Positions 45,303-53,106 of a stretch of 59,987 nt of DNA are shown here, piece by piece. Position 1 is the stretch's first letter. Each line of letters begins with the position of its first letter. Source of the DNA: Saprospiraceae bacterium (GTDB lineage: Bacteria > Bacteroidota > Bacteroidia > Chitinophagales > Saprospiraceae); NCBI GenBank assembly GCA_016787525.1, contig JAEUUP010000083.1, positions 1-59,987 on the forward strand, written 5' to 3'. The position numbers were made by a program, and so were the translations under genes. The notes beneath the pieces were generated by a model. It saw only the letters and a list, made by a program, of their open reading frames with translations, was not told the DNA's origin and made no database searches.

Positions 45303-46985
45303 TCATTTTTTACCATCCAAAAATTCATAAAAATGGGTTAGCGTTCGAGCATTCAAACACCCCTCAGTATCCAAGCCTCCTTTTCGAGCCGTCAGAACAC
45401 CATAGCGAATGTCACTGATACCTGTCGTAGAGTGAGCATCAGGATTGATAGAAATCAGAACGCCTCGTTCTCTTGCATACGGAATCCAAGTCCAATCCAA
45501 ATCTAAGCGATAAGGGTTGGCATTCAACTCAATCGCCACGTGATTAGCCGCACAGGCATCAATTACTTTGCGATGGTCAATCGGATAACCTTCTCGACTC
45601 AGCAGTAAACGCCCTGTTGGATGCCCTAAAATATGCGTAAATGGGTTTTCGATGGCTTTTATGAGGCGTGCTGTCGCTTTTTCTTCATTCATTTTTAGAT
45701 TCGTATGCACACTGGCAATCACAAAATCGAACCCCCTCAGTATATCGTCGCCATAGTCCAACGAACCGTCGTTCAGAATATCGCACTCGATGCTTTTGAG
45801 TATTTTAAAATTGAAAAACTCGCTGTTGAGTTGGTCAATCTCCTGCCATTGCGCCTCAATTCGGTCTTCTTTCAAGCCATTGGCATAAAAAGCAGCCTTC
45901 GAGTGGTCGCTGATGCCGATGTATTGATAGCCCAATCGCTGGGCGGTTTCTGCCATTTCACGCGTCGAATGTAATCCATCCGACCACGTCGTATGTGTAT
46001 GAATCACTCCTTTGATGTCGCCCAAATGAATCAAATTCGGTAATTTATTCGCTTTCGCTAAATCTATAATCGTTTCATTTTCACGTAATTCGGCAGGAAT
46101 AAAAGGCAGGTGAGCTTTGTCAAATACGGCTTGCTCTGTCGTTAGATGCTTAAAATCTACCCCCTCTCCATCGGAGTCCTTTCGGACAGTATGTTTCACA
46201 AAACTGTCCAAAAACGGGCGGCTGGCAGAATATTTGAACACTTTTGAACCAAAATCTTCAATCGCACAGGTGTAGATGATGACAGGAAAGTTATCTTCCG
46301 TTTTAGCGAAATAGGAATTTTCGTTTTCTTTTATTAAGGTAAGCGTTTGATTATCAAATATTTGCAGCAAGCTATCAACACCTACAACGAGCAATTCTAT
46401 TTTTTCTACCACAGGCATCAAACGTCTCAATTCACCGACTTTTTCAATTTTTGCATTCGGGAGTTTCGATTGGATGTGTTTAAGCACCCCCTCAGTCATT
46501 TCTTCTGCAACAGCCCAATGCACTTTGTTGCGCGACTTGAGGTAGTATTCGGTGTTTTTGCGAATCTCATCTTGCGTTTTTTTGCCAAACCCATGAAGTT
46601 CTATCAAGCGGTTTTCATTGCAAGCGTACAATAGTTCGCCTACGGTTTCGATACCCAATTCTTTCCAAACGGCTTGAATTTTTTTAGGCCCGAAACCTTT
46701 AATGTGCAACATGTCCACAACACCCGCAGGCGTTTTGTCGGCGTATTGTCGAAAGGCTTGCATGTCGCCTTTTTGTAATAATTCAATGATTTTTTCGCTC
46801 GTGCTTTTGCCAATACCTTTCACAGCATCCATATCCGCTTTCGACATAGTTTCGAGCGGCGTATCGAGCTTTCGCAAGGTGATATAGGCATTTTGGTAAG
46901 ATTTAATTTTAAATGGGTTTTCATCGTGCAGTTCCATAATGGCTGCTAAATCGGCAAAGGCGCGGGCAATTTCTTTATTCGTCAT
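45303..46985 (-). CDS. polX: PolX-type helix-hairpin-helix/PHP protein
   Basis: A 560-residue protein with PolX order: helix-hairpin-helix DNA-binding region (about 1-135, VKGIGKSTSEKIIELL, HIKGFGPKKIQAVWKELGI), polymerase palm remnant (about 150-315) and C-terminal PHP phosphoesterase (about 330-555). The palm is degenerate: where PolX has GS-RR--D--GDID, this reads VGELRRLMPVVEKIELLVVG, without the catalytic aspartates. The PHP metal sites look intact: IHTHTTWSDG, GISDHSK, ASVHTNLKM, ILGHPTG, INPDAHST. It should act as a DNA 3'-5' exonuclease or phosphatase, not a polymerase. Three antisense 10-mers or near matches lie in frame (MTEGVLK, ILRGFDF, DTEGCLN). Confidence 0.85.
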   Translation of the reverse strand: MTNKEIARAFADLAAIMELHDENPFKIKSYQNAYITLRKLDTPLETMSKADMDAVKGIGKSTSEKIIELLQKGDMQAFRQYADKTPAGVVDMLHIKGFGPKKIQAVWKELGIETVGELLYACNENRLIELHGFGKKTQDEIRKNTEYYLKSRNKVHWAVAEEMTEGVLKHIQSKLPNAKIEKVGELRRLMPVVEKIELLVVGVDSLLQIFDNQTLTLIKENENSYFAKTEDNFPVIIYTCAIEDFGSKVFKYSASRPFLDSFVKHTVRKDSDGEGVDFKHLTTEQAVFDKAHLPFIPAELRENETIIDLAKANKLPNLIHLGDIKGVIHTHTTWSDGLHSTREMAETAQRLGYQYIGISDHSKAAFYANGLKEDRIEAQWQEIDQLNSEFFNFKILKSIECDILNDGSLDYGDDILRGFDFVIASVHTNLKMNEEKATARLIKAIENPFTHILGHPTGRLLLSREGYPIDHRKVIDACAANHVAIELNANPYRLDLDWTWIPYARERGVLISINPDAHSTTGISDIRYGVLTARKGGLDTEGCLNARTLTHFYEFLDGKK

Positions 46986-47048
46986 TTCTCAAAAAGAAGT
47001 TTTATTGAAAATTTGCCGAAAGTTAAGGTATTGCCAGTTTATAAAAAA

Positions 47049-47813
47049 CTAAACACGCACAGAAGCCGTTGTTGCGGCATTTTTATTGCGATAAGAATTG
47101 AAAAAACTCGCCCAACGCATTTGCAAAACCCCTTTGATGGCTTCACTGAAAATGCTCATGTTCATTTTAGACACGCCTTCCACTCTGTCCACAAACTTAA
47201 TCGGCACTTCTCGGATTTTGAAACCCAAAGTGTGCGCTGCAAATTTCATTTCGATTTGGAAAGCATAGCCAATAAAACGGATTTTTGATAAATCAATCGC
47301 CTCCAAAACCTTGCGCGAGTAACACACAAAACCTGCCGTAGGGTCAGCCACAGGCATCCAAGTGACAGAACGAACATACCACGATGCGCCATAGCTTAGT
47401 AGAATGCGATCCCAAGTCCAGTTTTTCACATCGCCTCCTTTCACGTAGCGACTGCCTACACTCATATCGCCCCCCCCCTCAGTACAAGCGCGTACAAGAC
47501 GAGGTAAATCTTGAGGATTGTGGCTAAAATCTGCATCCATTTCTAAAATATAGTCATAGCCTTGTTCAATACCCCAACGAAAACCTGTGATATAAGCTGT
47601 TCCGAGTCCCAACTTACCTTTTCTTTCCAAAATATGAAGCGAGTCAGGGTAGTACGCTTGTTGATTTTTAACCAATTGAGCTGTACCATCAGGCGAGCCG
47701 TCGTCCACCACTAAGATATGGAACGGCATTTCGAGGGCAAAAACAGCGTCAATGATTTTGATGATATTTTCTTTCTCGTTGTAAGTCGGTATGATGACAA
47801 GATTTCGTGGCAC
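47049..47813 (-). CDS. Polyprenol-phosphate mannosyltransferase-type GT2
   Basis: A family 2 glycosyltransferase of about 254 residues that should add a sugar to a polyprenol-phosphate carrier. It opens LVIIPTYNEKENI, then VVDDGSPDGTAQLV and YILEMDADFSHNP (the DxD metal/nucleotide motif), and KVVEVPIKFVDRVEGVSKMN-like features at the end (VPIKFVDRVEGVSKMN). The open frame reaches an ATG at 47906, but a TAnnTTTG box sits at 47870-47877 inside that extension, so a GTG start at 47813 (before PRNLVIIP) or TTG at 47819 is preferred. Inside the gene, one 10-mer carries nine C in a row (47470-47478), a possible slippage site. Confidence 0.85.
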   Translation of the reverse strand: MPRNLVIIPTYNEKENIIKIIDAVFALEMPFHILVVDDGSPDGTAQLVKNQQAYYPDSLHILERKGKLGLGTAYITGFRWGIEQGYDYILEMDADFSHNPQDLPRLVRACTEGGGDMSVGSRYVKGGDVKNWTWDRILLSYGASWYVRSVTWMPVADPTAGFVCYSRKVLEAIDLSKIRFIGYAFQIEMKFAAHTLGFKIREVPIKFVDRVEGVSKMNMSIFSEAIKGVLQMRWASFFNSYRNKNAATTASVRV

Positions 47814-47869
47814 TGTCAATATAGATTCAATATTTAAAGTATCAAAAATGGGTTCATGCGTTGATTCGG

Positions 47870-47877
47870 CAAAGATA
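47870..47877 (-). promoter_or_regulatory. -7 box deciding GT2 start
   Basis: On the minus strand this reads TATCTTTG, a TAnnTTTG match. Transcription would begin near 47863, inside the longest open frame, which argues for the GTG/TTG starts near 47815. Confidence 0.5.
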
Positions 47878-48096
47878 TGCCTAAAATCCAATGTATAGTT
47901 TCTCAAAGTTACTTTGTTTAAAACGTTATGAAATTCAAATTTTTATGAATTAAGCTTTCCTTAACAACTTATTGAATTATCAAATATCTTACCAAAGAAG
48001 TTTTTGAGACGGTAAAGTGGCATATTTTAAAGTTTTCAGAAAAAACACAGTATGGTACTTAATGCCTAAGAATCCTAAAATCTCTGTGAAAAATGC

Positions 48097-48104
48097 TATT
48101 TTTG
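48097..48104 (+). promoter_or_regulatory. -7 box for ftsX
   Basis: TATTTTTG fits TAnnTTTG and is 41 bases before the ftsX ATG. No clear -33 box. Confidence 0.4.
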
Positions 48105-48144
48105 TGGCGCAAATGTCTTTAAAATTCTCAATTTTTCTTCATAA

Positions 48145-48996
48145 ATGGCAAAAAGACGTAAGACAAATTATTTTTATAGTATCATCAGTGTCGCACTGGT
48201 TTTATTTCTTTTGGGCTTTTTTGGCGTGGCTCTGCTTTTTGTGAAGCAACAAGCAGACAGTCAACAAGAAAAAATCAGTATGATGGTCGAACTCAAAGAA
48301 GAAGCGGACTCACTGAGTTTGGCTGACCTTAAAATAGGACTGCCAGCAGCTGATTTTGCTCACGAAGTTCGATTTGTCACCAAAGAAGAAGCAGGAGAAA
48401 TCATGCGACGCAGTTTGGGCGACGAATACATTAGCCCCGATATGCCTTTGCCATTTTACGATGCTTATTCGGTCAACTTGAAACCTAACTGTATGAACAG
48501 TGACAGTATTGCCGCCATTTCGCTGCGTTTGAAAGAAAATAAAGCTGTTTCGGATGTGTATATGGATGAAGGTTTGTTGGGCGAAGTCTCAAAAACTGTT
48601 CAAAAAATCGCGCTTATTGCTTTCATCATCACGGCTTTGTTCATCATTGTCGTCATCACTTTGATTCACAATACCATCCGACTCAATCTTTACAGCGACC
48701 GTTTTATCATCAAAAATATGGAACTCGTGGGTGCGTCGTGGCAATTTATCAGTCGTCCCTACATTCGTCGGGGTATGTGGAATGGTTTTTTGAGTGCGCT
48801 CATTGCCATTGGTATCATAGCAACGATTTGGTTTTTTGCGCAAAGAGAAGCACCTGAACTCAATCTTTTGCTCAACAACTATCTGTTTTGGGCTTATGTC
48901 GCTGGATTGATTTTGTTGGGTGTACTTATCAGTTGGATCAGTACATTTTATGTTGTTAACAAATATTTGAAAATGCGCGTTGATGAGTTGTATTAA
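48145..48996 (+). CDS. ftsX: Cell-division protein FtsX
   Basis: A 283-residue FtsX permease-like protein, partner of the ATPase FtsE, that activates cell-wall hydrolases at the division site. Helix 1 at about 12-34 (SVALVLFLLGFFGVALLFVK), a periplasmic domain to about 155 with the substrate-facing FxxD segments, then three helices (about 158-180, 215-235 and 245-270) and the family's HNTIRLNLYSDRFIIKNMELVGAS block. Usually DUF3098, uppP and truB follow ftsX in this phylum; here they are 25 kb away at 22.9-25.9 kb. The stop codon TAA is the first three bases of element copy 4. Confidence 0.92.
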   Translation: MAKRRKTNYFYSIISVALVLFLLGFFGVALLFVKQQADSQQEKISMMVELKEEADSLSLADLKIGLPAADFAHEVRFVTKEEAGEIMRRSLGDEYISPDMPLPFYDAYSVNLKPNCMNSDSIAAISLRLKENKAVSDVYMDEGLLGEVSKTVQKIALIAFIITALFIIVVITLIHNTIRLNLYSDRFIIKNMELVGASWQFISRPYIRRGMWNGFLSALIAIGIIATIWFFAQREAPELNLLLNNYLFWAYVAGLILLGVLISWISTFYVVNKYLKMRVDELY

Positions 48997-49213
48997 GTAA
49001 CTGATGTTATACGCAAGCGACAGTTTATGCACTGTTTTTTGCTGCGCAAAAAAAGCGTACAAAAAAAGAACCTATCAAGACCGAAGTTAATTTTTCAATC
49101 GCTTGCGATTGAAAAATTAACTTCGGTCTAAAAAATAATTCCTTAGTACGCCTTTTTTGCTTTGCAAAAAACAGTCAGCAACAGTATCTCGTGCGTAACA
49201 TCAGTAAGTAACT
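48994..49213. repeat. Cloverleaf palindromic element, copy 4
   Basis: Inverted ends ACTGATGTTA (49000) and TAACATCAGT (49196-49205). It has side hairpins built on TTTTTTGC and GCAAAAAA, and a perfect 25-bp central stem (49078-49102 with 49105-49129, TT loop). TAAGTAACT occurs at both borders (48994 and 49205), which could be a 9-bp target duplication. It starts with the ftsX stop codon and runs into the 5' side of the haemoglobin gene. Confidence 0.85.
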
Positions 49214-49242
49214 CAAGCGCAATATTAAAAAGTCAAAAGACA

Positions 49243-49611
49243 ATGAGAGATATTGAAAATCAAGAAGATGTAGAGTTGTTGGTGCGCACGTTTTATAGCC
49301 GTTTGCTCGACGATGCGTTTATGTCACCGTTTTTTGAAGGTGTGGATTTTGAGCATCATTTTCCAAGAATGATAGGTTTTTGGTCTTTTATTCTGCTCAA
49401 TACTGAGGGGTTCGGTGGCAACGTATTCGATACACATCGCCGATTGGCGATTGATGAAAGGCATTTTGAACGTTGGATTTCAACTTTCCACAAAACGGTT
49501 GATGACTTGTTTATTGGCAATACAGCTGAAAAAGCAAAAGACCAAGCCAGCATCATTGGCTATGGTTTTCAATCAAAAATGCGCTTTTTACGTGGAGAAA
49601 ATATGCTTTGA
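49243..49611 (+). CDS. Group III truncated haemoglobin
   Basis: A 122-residue globin. The start at 49243 (MRDIENQEDVELLVRTFYSR) is chosen because the 27 codons before it fall inside the palindromic element. Group III marks are FYSRLLDDAFMSPFFEGVDFEHHFPRMIGFWSFIL and the proximal His region AIDERHFERWISTFHKTVDDLF. Such proteins bind oxygen or nitric oxide and may detoxify reactive nitrogen. The antisense 10-mer is in frame as NTEGFGG. A terminator follows at 49633. Single gene. Confidence 0.85.
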   Translation: MRDIENQEDVELLVRTFYSRLLDDAFMSPFFEGVDFEHHFPRMIGFWSFILLNTEGFGGNVFDTHRRLAIDERHFERWISTFHKTVDDLFIGNTAEKAKDQASIIGYGFQSKMRFLRGENML

Positions 49612-49632
49612 AATAAGCAAAAGTCTATGTAC

Positions 49633-49669
49633 AATCGTAGGAAGATTTGACCTCTTCCTACGATTTTTT
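49633..49669 (+). terminator. Intrinsic terminator
   Basis: AATCGTAGGAAGA pairs perfectly with TCTTCCTACGATT across 7 bases, followed by TTTTTG. It ends the haemoglobin transcript 22 bp after the stop. Confidence 0.9.
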
Positions 49670-49685
49670 GTACCCATACGCCTAC

Positions 49686-50519
49686 TTAATTGCCTTCGGT
49701 CGTAAAAATATCTACTGTTGAGCCTTTTTTCAGCATTGTACCCGCCACAGGTACAGTTTTGGTGACTCTGGCGGTGTTCTGATTGGTAACAGTTGCATCA
49801 GGTGTAACTGTCCCCAACAATAAACCCAAACTTTCCAAGAATAGCGAACACTCGTCGGCTGTTTTGCCAATCAAATTAGGTACTTCAGCCTCGTCAGATT
49901 CCCGTTTTGAGATAACAAAATCAACCGTTGAGCCTTGAGGCACTTTAATACCTGGAATGCCACCCAAACTTGTTGTCACGTCTTGACCTTTTACAAGAAC
50001 TTGTTTTATAGTGCCGTCTGCTAAGTTAGCATCTAAAACTGTATCCACTCGACCTACTTTTACACCTAAAATATTCAAATTGTGTGTATAAAAGCTGATT
50101 TCATCACGCCCTGCAATATCGGGTAATTGTACGAGGTCGCCTGCGGCTTTTGTGATTTTGAGGTAGATGGTACGCCCTTCTTTGACCAATGAATTAGGCG
50201 CAGGGTTTTGGTCCAACACCAAATCTGCTGGGAAACCTTCGCGATAGAGTGAGTCTGTGATGACAATCTCAAAATCATTTTGCTCTGCTTCACGAATGAC
50301 TTCTTTGACGTTTCGATTGACATAACTACCAACTTTTGTGGATTCGCCGTGTCTTGAAAAACATTTTACACCCCAAAAAACGAGAAACAATAAGCCCGCG
50401 ACGATGCCCATCATCTTAGCAAAATTGAACAAAAAAATCTTGCTCGATACAAAATACCAAGCCTCGCGACCAAATGTTTTTGTTTTCTCTACGATATTAT
50501 CAAAAAAGCTGTTTGCCAT
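49686..50519 (-). CDS. PASTA-domain membrane protein
   Basis: A 277-residue protein with a cytoplasmic N-terminus, a membrane helix at about 32-51 (FAKMMGIVAGLLFLVFWGV) and three PASTA domains outside (about 60-125, 130-200 and 205-277, each with a VPNLIGKTADE-type strand and a G-TV-I pattern). PASTA domains bind muropeptides or peptidoglycan. It is 16 bp after ddl on the same strand, a common pairing in Bacteroidota and consistent with a role in cell-wall synthesis. No kinase domain is present. The C-terminus ends in IFTTEGN. Confidence 0.85.
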   Translation of the reverse strand: MANSFFDNIVEKTKTFGREAWYFVSSKIFLFNFAKMMGIVAGLLFLVFWGVKCFSRHGESTKVGSYVNRNVKEVIREAEQNDFEIVITDSLYREGFPADLVLDQNPAPNSLVKEGRTIYLKITKAAGDLVQLPDIAGRDEISFYTHNLNILGVKVGRVDTVLDANLADGTIKQVLVKGQDVTTSLGGIPGIKVPQGSTVDFVISKRESDEAEVPNLIGKTADECSLFLESLGLLLGTVTPDATVTNQNTARVTKTVPVAGTMLKKGSTVDIFTTEGN

Positions 50520-50535
50520 TTTGTTGTTGGTTGTT

Positions 50536-51516
50536 TTATATAATTTCTTCCAATTGTCTTGAATAAAACTCTGTCATCGTCCAGCCGTGTTCGCGCACCA
50601 TTTGTGGTACAAGACTGGCATCTGTTTGACCTGGGACAGTATTGACTTCCAACATATAAGGTTGATCGTCGGCTTCATTCCAAATAAAATCTATACGGAC
50701 AATACCACGACAGTTCAAAATTTGATACACTTTGCTGGCAGCCCCCCTCAGTATATTGGCTTGCGTTTCGTCAATGGGCGCAGGAATCAACTCCTCACTC
50801 GCCCCTTCATATTTGGCTTCAAAATCGAAAAAAGCTTTTTTTGGACGAATTTCGATGATGGGTAAAACGACAATTTCACTTCTTGTGCGCATCACACCGA
50901 CCGTAAACTCACGTCCTTTGATGAATTGTTCGACTAAAAGTTGGTCATCTTCCTTAAAACCGCGCTCCAAAGCAGCAGCTAAATCTTCAGGCTTTTCGAC
51001 GCGACTCATACCGATAGATGAGCCGCCACTATTGGGTTTGACGAAAACAGGCAAGGTCAATTCGTTCAAAATCGCTTCGATACTGAGGGGGTGCGATTTG
51101 AAAATATGCAAAGACTTAGCTGTTTTGATACCGCCAAAATTAGCCACTGCCACTGTAAAACGTTTGTTCATGGTCAGAGCAGAAGTAGCTGCATCACAAC
51201 TTGTGTAAGGGATACCGAGCATATCGAAATAGCTTTGCAACTTGCCGTCTTCGCCCGGAGAACCGTGCAAAATCATCAATACAGCATCAAATTTGATGAG
51301 ATTTTCGCCAATTGTCAGTGTAAAATCTGAACGATCCACAGGAATTTCTTGTCCATCTTCGGTTTCACAAACCCATTTTTGACGGTCAATAACGATTTTA
51401 TAAACATTGTATTTTGACCTATCAATATACTTCTCACCCGTTTTTGCCGAAGCGACTGAAATGACATATTCGCCCGTAAATCCGCCCGTGACAAGAGCGA
51501 TATTTTTTTTGCTCAT
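50536..51516 (-). CDS. ddl: D-alanine--D-alanine ligase
   Basis: A 326-residue ATP-grasp ligase that joins two D-Ala for peptidoglycan precursors. Blocks: NIALVTGGFTGEYVISVASA (N-terminal loop; family has GG-S-E--VS), DAVLMILHGSPGEDGKLQ, LPVFVKPNSGGSSIGMSRV (ATP-binding Lys), EQFIKGREFTVGV and the Mg-binding IDFIWNEADDQPYMLEVNTVPGQT. Full length. Two 10-mers lie in frame (HPLSIEA and NILRGAA). The leader holds a TAnnTTTG box at 51591 on the minus strand. The PASTA gene follows 16 bp downstream. Confidence 0.95.
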   Translation of the reverse strand: MSKKNIALVTGGFTGEYVISVASAKTGEKYIDRSKYNVYKIVIDRQKWVCETEDGQEIPVDRSDFTLTIGENLIKFDAVLMILHGSPGEDGKLQSYFDMLGIPYTSCDAATSALTMNKRFTVAVANFGGIKTAKSLHIFKSHPLSIEAILNELTLPVFVKPNSGGSSIGMSRVEKPEDLAAALERGFKEDDQLLVEQFIKGREFTVGVMRTRSEIVVLPIIEIRPKKAFFDFEAKYEGASEELIPAPIDETQANILRGAASKVYQILNCRGIVRIDFIWNEADDQPYMLEVNTVPGQTDASLVPQMVREHGWTMTEFYSRQLEEII

Positions 51517-51590
51517 AACACATTTAATTTTTTTCTGAAAACAGCCCCAATCGAACGCTCAAGTGGGTATAGACTCTCTTTATTTTTTGG

Positions 51591-51598
51591 CAAAGTTA
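51591..51598 (-). promoter_or_regulatory. -7 box for ddl
   Basis: On the minus strand this reads TAACTTTG, a TAnnTTTG match, about 75 bases before the ddl ATG. It is divergent from the MFS promoter at 51659. Confidence 0.5.
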
Positions 51599-51658
51599 AA
51601 AAAAGGCTTAAATGTAGCCTGACAAAATTTAGTTTCACGACAAATACAGACTAAAAAT

Positions 51659-51666
51659 TACCTTTG
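51659..51666 (+). promoter_or_regulatory. -7 box for MFS exporter
   Basis: TACCTTTG fits TAnnTTTG; the ATG follows 20 bases later, giving a very short leader. Confidence 0.55.
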
Positions 51667-51686
51667 CAAACAAAAACCCGACAACA

Positions 51687-52955
51687 ATGAGTTTAACAAA
51701 GCATTCTTCTCCTTACGAAGTTCTCAAAATTCGTGATTTTCGCTACTACGTCTTGGGACGCATGGGCATCACTTTTGGCATCAATATCCTTGGTACTGCC
51801 GTAGGTTGGCAAATTTATGAACACACCAAAGACGCTCTTTCATTGGGTCTGATTGGCTTGGTGGAGTTCGTTCCGTTCATCATTGTCACGTTGATTGGTG
51901 GCTACATTGCCGATATTTTTGACCGCCGTAAAATCATTTTGACCTGTGTTTCGCTCTACTCCTTATGCGCTTTAGGACTTTATTTACTGAGCGATTCTTT
52001 TGCGTATATTATTGATAGTGTAGGTGTTACGCCTATTTTCGTCCTCATTGGCGCAACAGGTTTGGTACGTGGTTTCTTAGGGCCAGCTCAATCTGCTTTT
52101 GCGGCGCAACTCGTTCCATCAGAGTTGTACGCCAATTCAGCGACGTGGACAACGATGAGTTGGCATATATCGGCTGTGGGTGGACCTGCTGTGGCGGGCT
52201 TGTTGTGTGGTTGGCACCATAGTGCGTGGTCATCTTATGCAGTTGTCGTTGCTTTAGCCACGATTGGTTTGGTGTTGATTACGACCGTCAAAAGCCGCCA
52301 TGCTGCTAAAAATACACTCGATACTGAGGGGGGGCAAAAACAACGCGAAGGCTTTTTCGACAGCGTTCGAGTGGGTCTGAGTTTTGTCAAAAACAATCAA
52401 TTCCTTTTAGGGGCTTTGGCTTTGGATATGTTTGCGGTGTTGTTTGGTGGCGCGGTGGCGATGTTGCCTGCTTTTGCGAAAGATATTTTGGCTGTCGGTC
52501 CTGAAGGGTTTGGTATGCTTCGGACAGCTCCTGCTGTTGGGGCGTTGGTGATGTCGGTTTATTTGGCTTATAATCCGCCTGTCAAAAACGCGGGTGTCAA
52601 ACTTTTGGTATCGGTGGCGGGCTTTGGTATCTGCACGATTTTATTCGCTTTATCCGATAATTTCATCTTTTCGCTGTTCATGTTGGCAGGCACGGGCTTT
52701 TTTGACAACGTGAGTATGGTCATTAGAGGAACGATTGTCTCGCTGTTCACACCCGACGAAATGCGTGGGCGTGTGTCGGCAGTCAACAGTCTATTCATTG
52801 GCTCGTCGAATGAGTTAGGTGCATTCGAGTCTGGCTTGGCAGCGCGATTGATGGGTTTAGTGCCTTCAGTGGTTTTTGGCGGTGTGATGACGATGATTGT
52901 GGTCGCAACGGCTTGGGTAAAAGCACCTAAACTGAGGGGGTTGGATTTGAGGTGA
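51687..52955 (+). CDS. MFS exporter (EntS/MFS_3-like)
   Basis: A 422-residue 12-helix major facilitator. It begins SLTKHSSPYEVLKIRDFRYY, as in EntS-like MFS_3 proteins; the signature loop between helices 2 and 3 is GGYIADIFDRRKIIL. Helices run to about 405 with IGATGLVRGFLGPAQSAFAAQLVP, FGGAVAMLPAFAKDIL and MRGRVSAVNSLFIG. Members export siderophores or drugs; the cargo is unknown. A 10-mer with a run of seven G is in frame in the central cytoplasmic loop (DTEGGQKQR), and a near match at 52930 near the C-terminus (KLRGLDL). Confidence 0.88.
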   Translation: MSLTKHSSPYEVLKIRDFRYYVLGRMGITFGINILGTAVGWQIYEHTKDALSLGLIGLVEFVPFIIVTLIGGYIADIFDRRKIILTCVSLYSLCALGLYLLSDSFAYIIDSVGVTPIFVLIGATGLVRGFLGPAQSAFAAQLVPSELYANSATWTTMSWHISAVGGPAVAGLLCGWHHSAWSSYAVVVALATIGLVLITTVKSRHAAKNTLDTEGGQKQREGFFDSVRVGLSFVKNNQFLLGALALDMFAVLFGGAVAMLPAFAKDILAVGPEGFGMLRTAPAVGALVMSVYLAYNPPVKNAGVKLLVSVAGFGICTILFALSDNFIFSLFMLAGTGFFDNVSMVIRGTIVSLFTPDEMRGRVSAVNSLFIGSSNELGAFESGLAARLMGLVPSVVFGGVMTMIVVATAWVKAPKLRGLDLR

Positions 52956-53036
52956 TTCTAAAAAGAGTTATCTACTTTGTGAGACAAGAGTGCTTTTAAA
53001 ACCATAATTTACTGATAGAAATTTTAAAAGCGTTTA

Positions 53037-53080
53037 ATTACTGAGGGGTATCCATTTGCCAGTGGATACCCCTCAGTAAT
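53037..53080. terminator. Terminator made of two facing 10-mers
   Basis: An 18-bp perfect stem, ATTACTGAGGGGTATCCA (53037-53054) with its reverse complement (53063-53080), loop TTTGCCAG. Each arm contains one exact 10-mer. On the plus strand TTTTTATTTT follows. It lies between the convergent MFS and HtrA genes and can serve both. Terminators built from facing uptake sequences are well known in Neisseria. Confidence 0.9.
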
Positions 53081-53106
53081 TTTTATTTTACAACGCTTTA
53101 GGTTTT

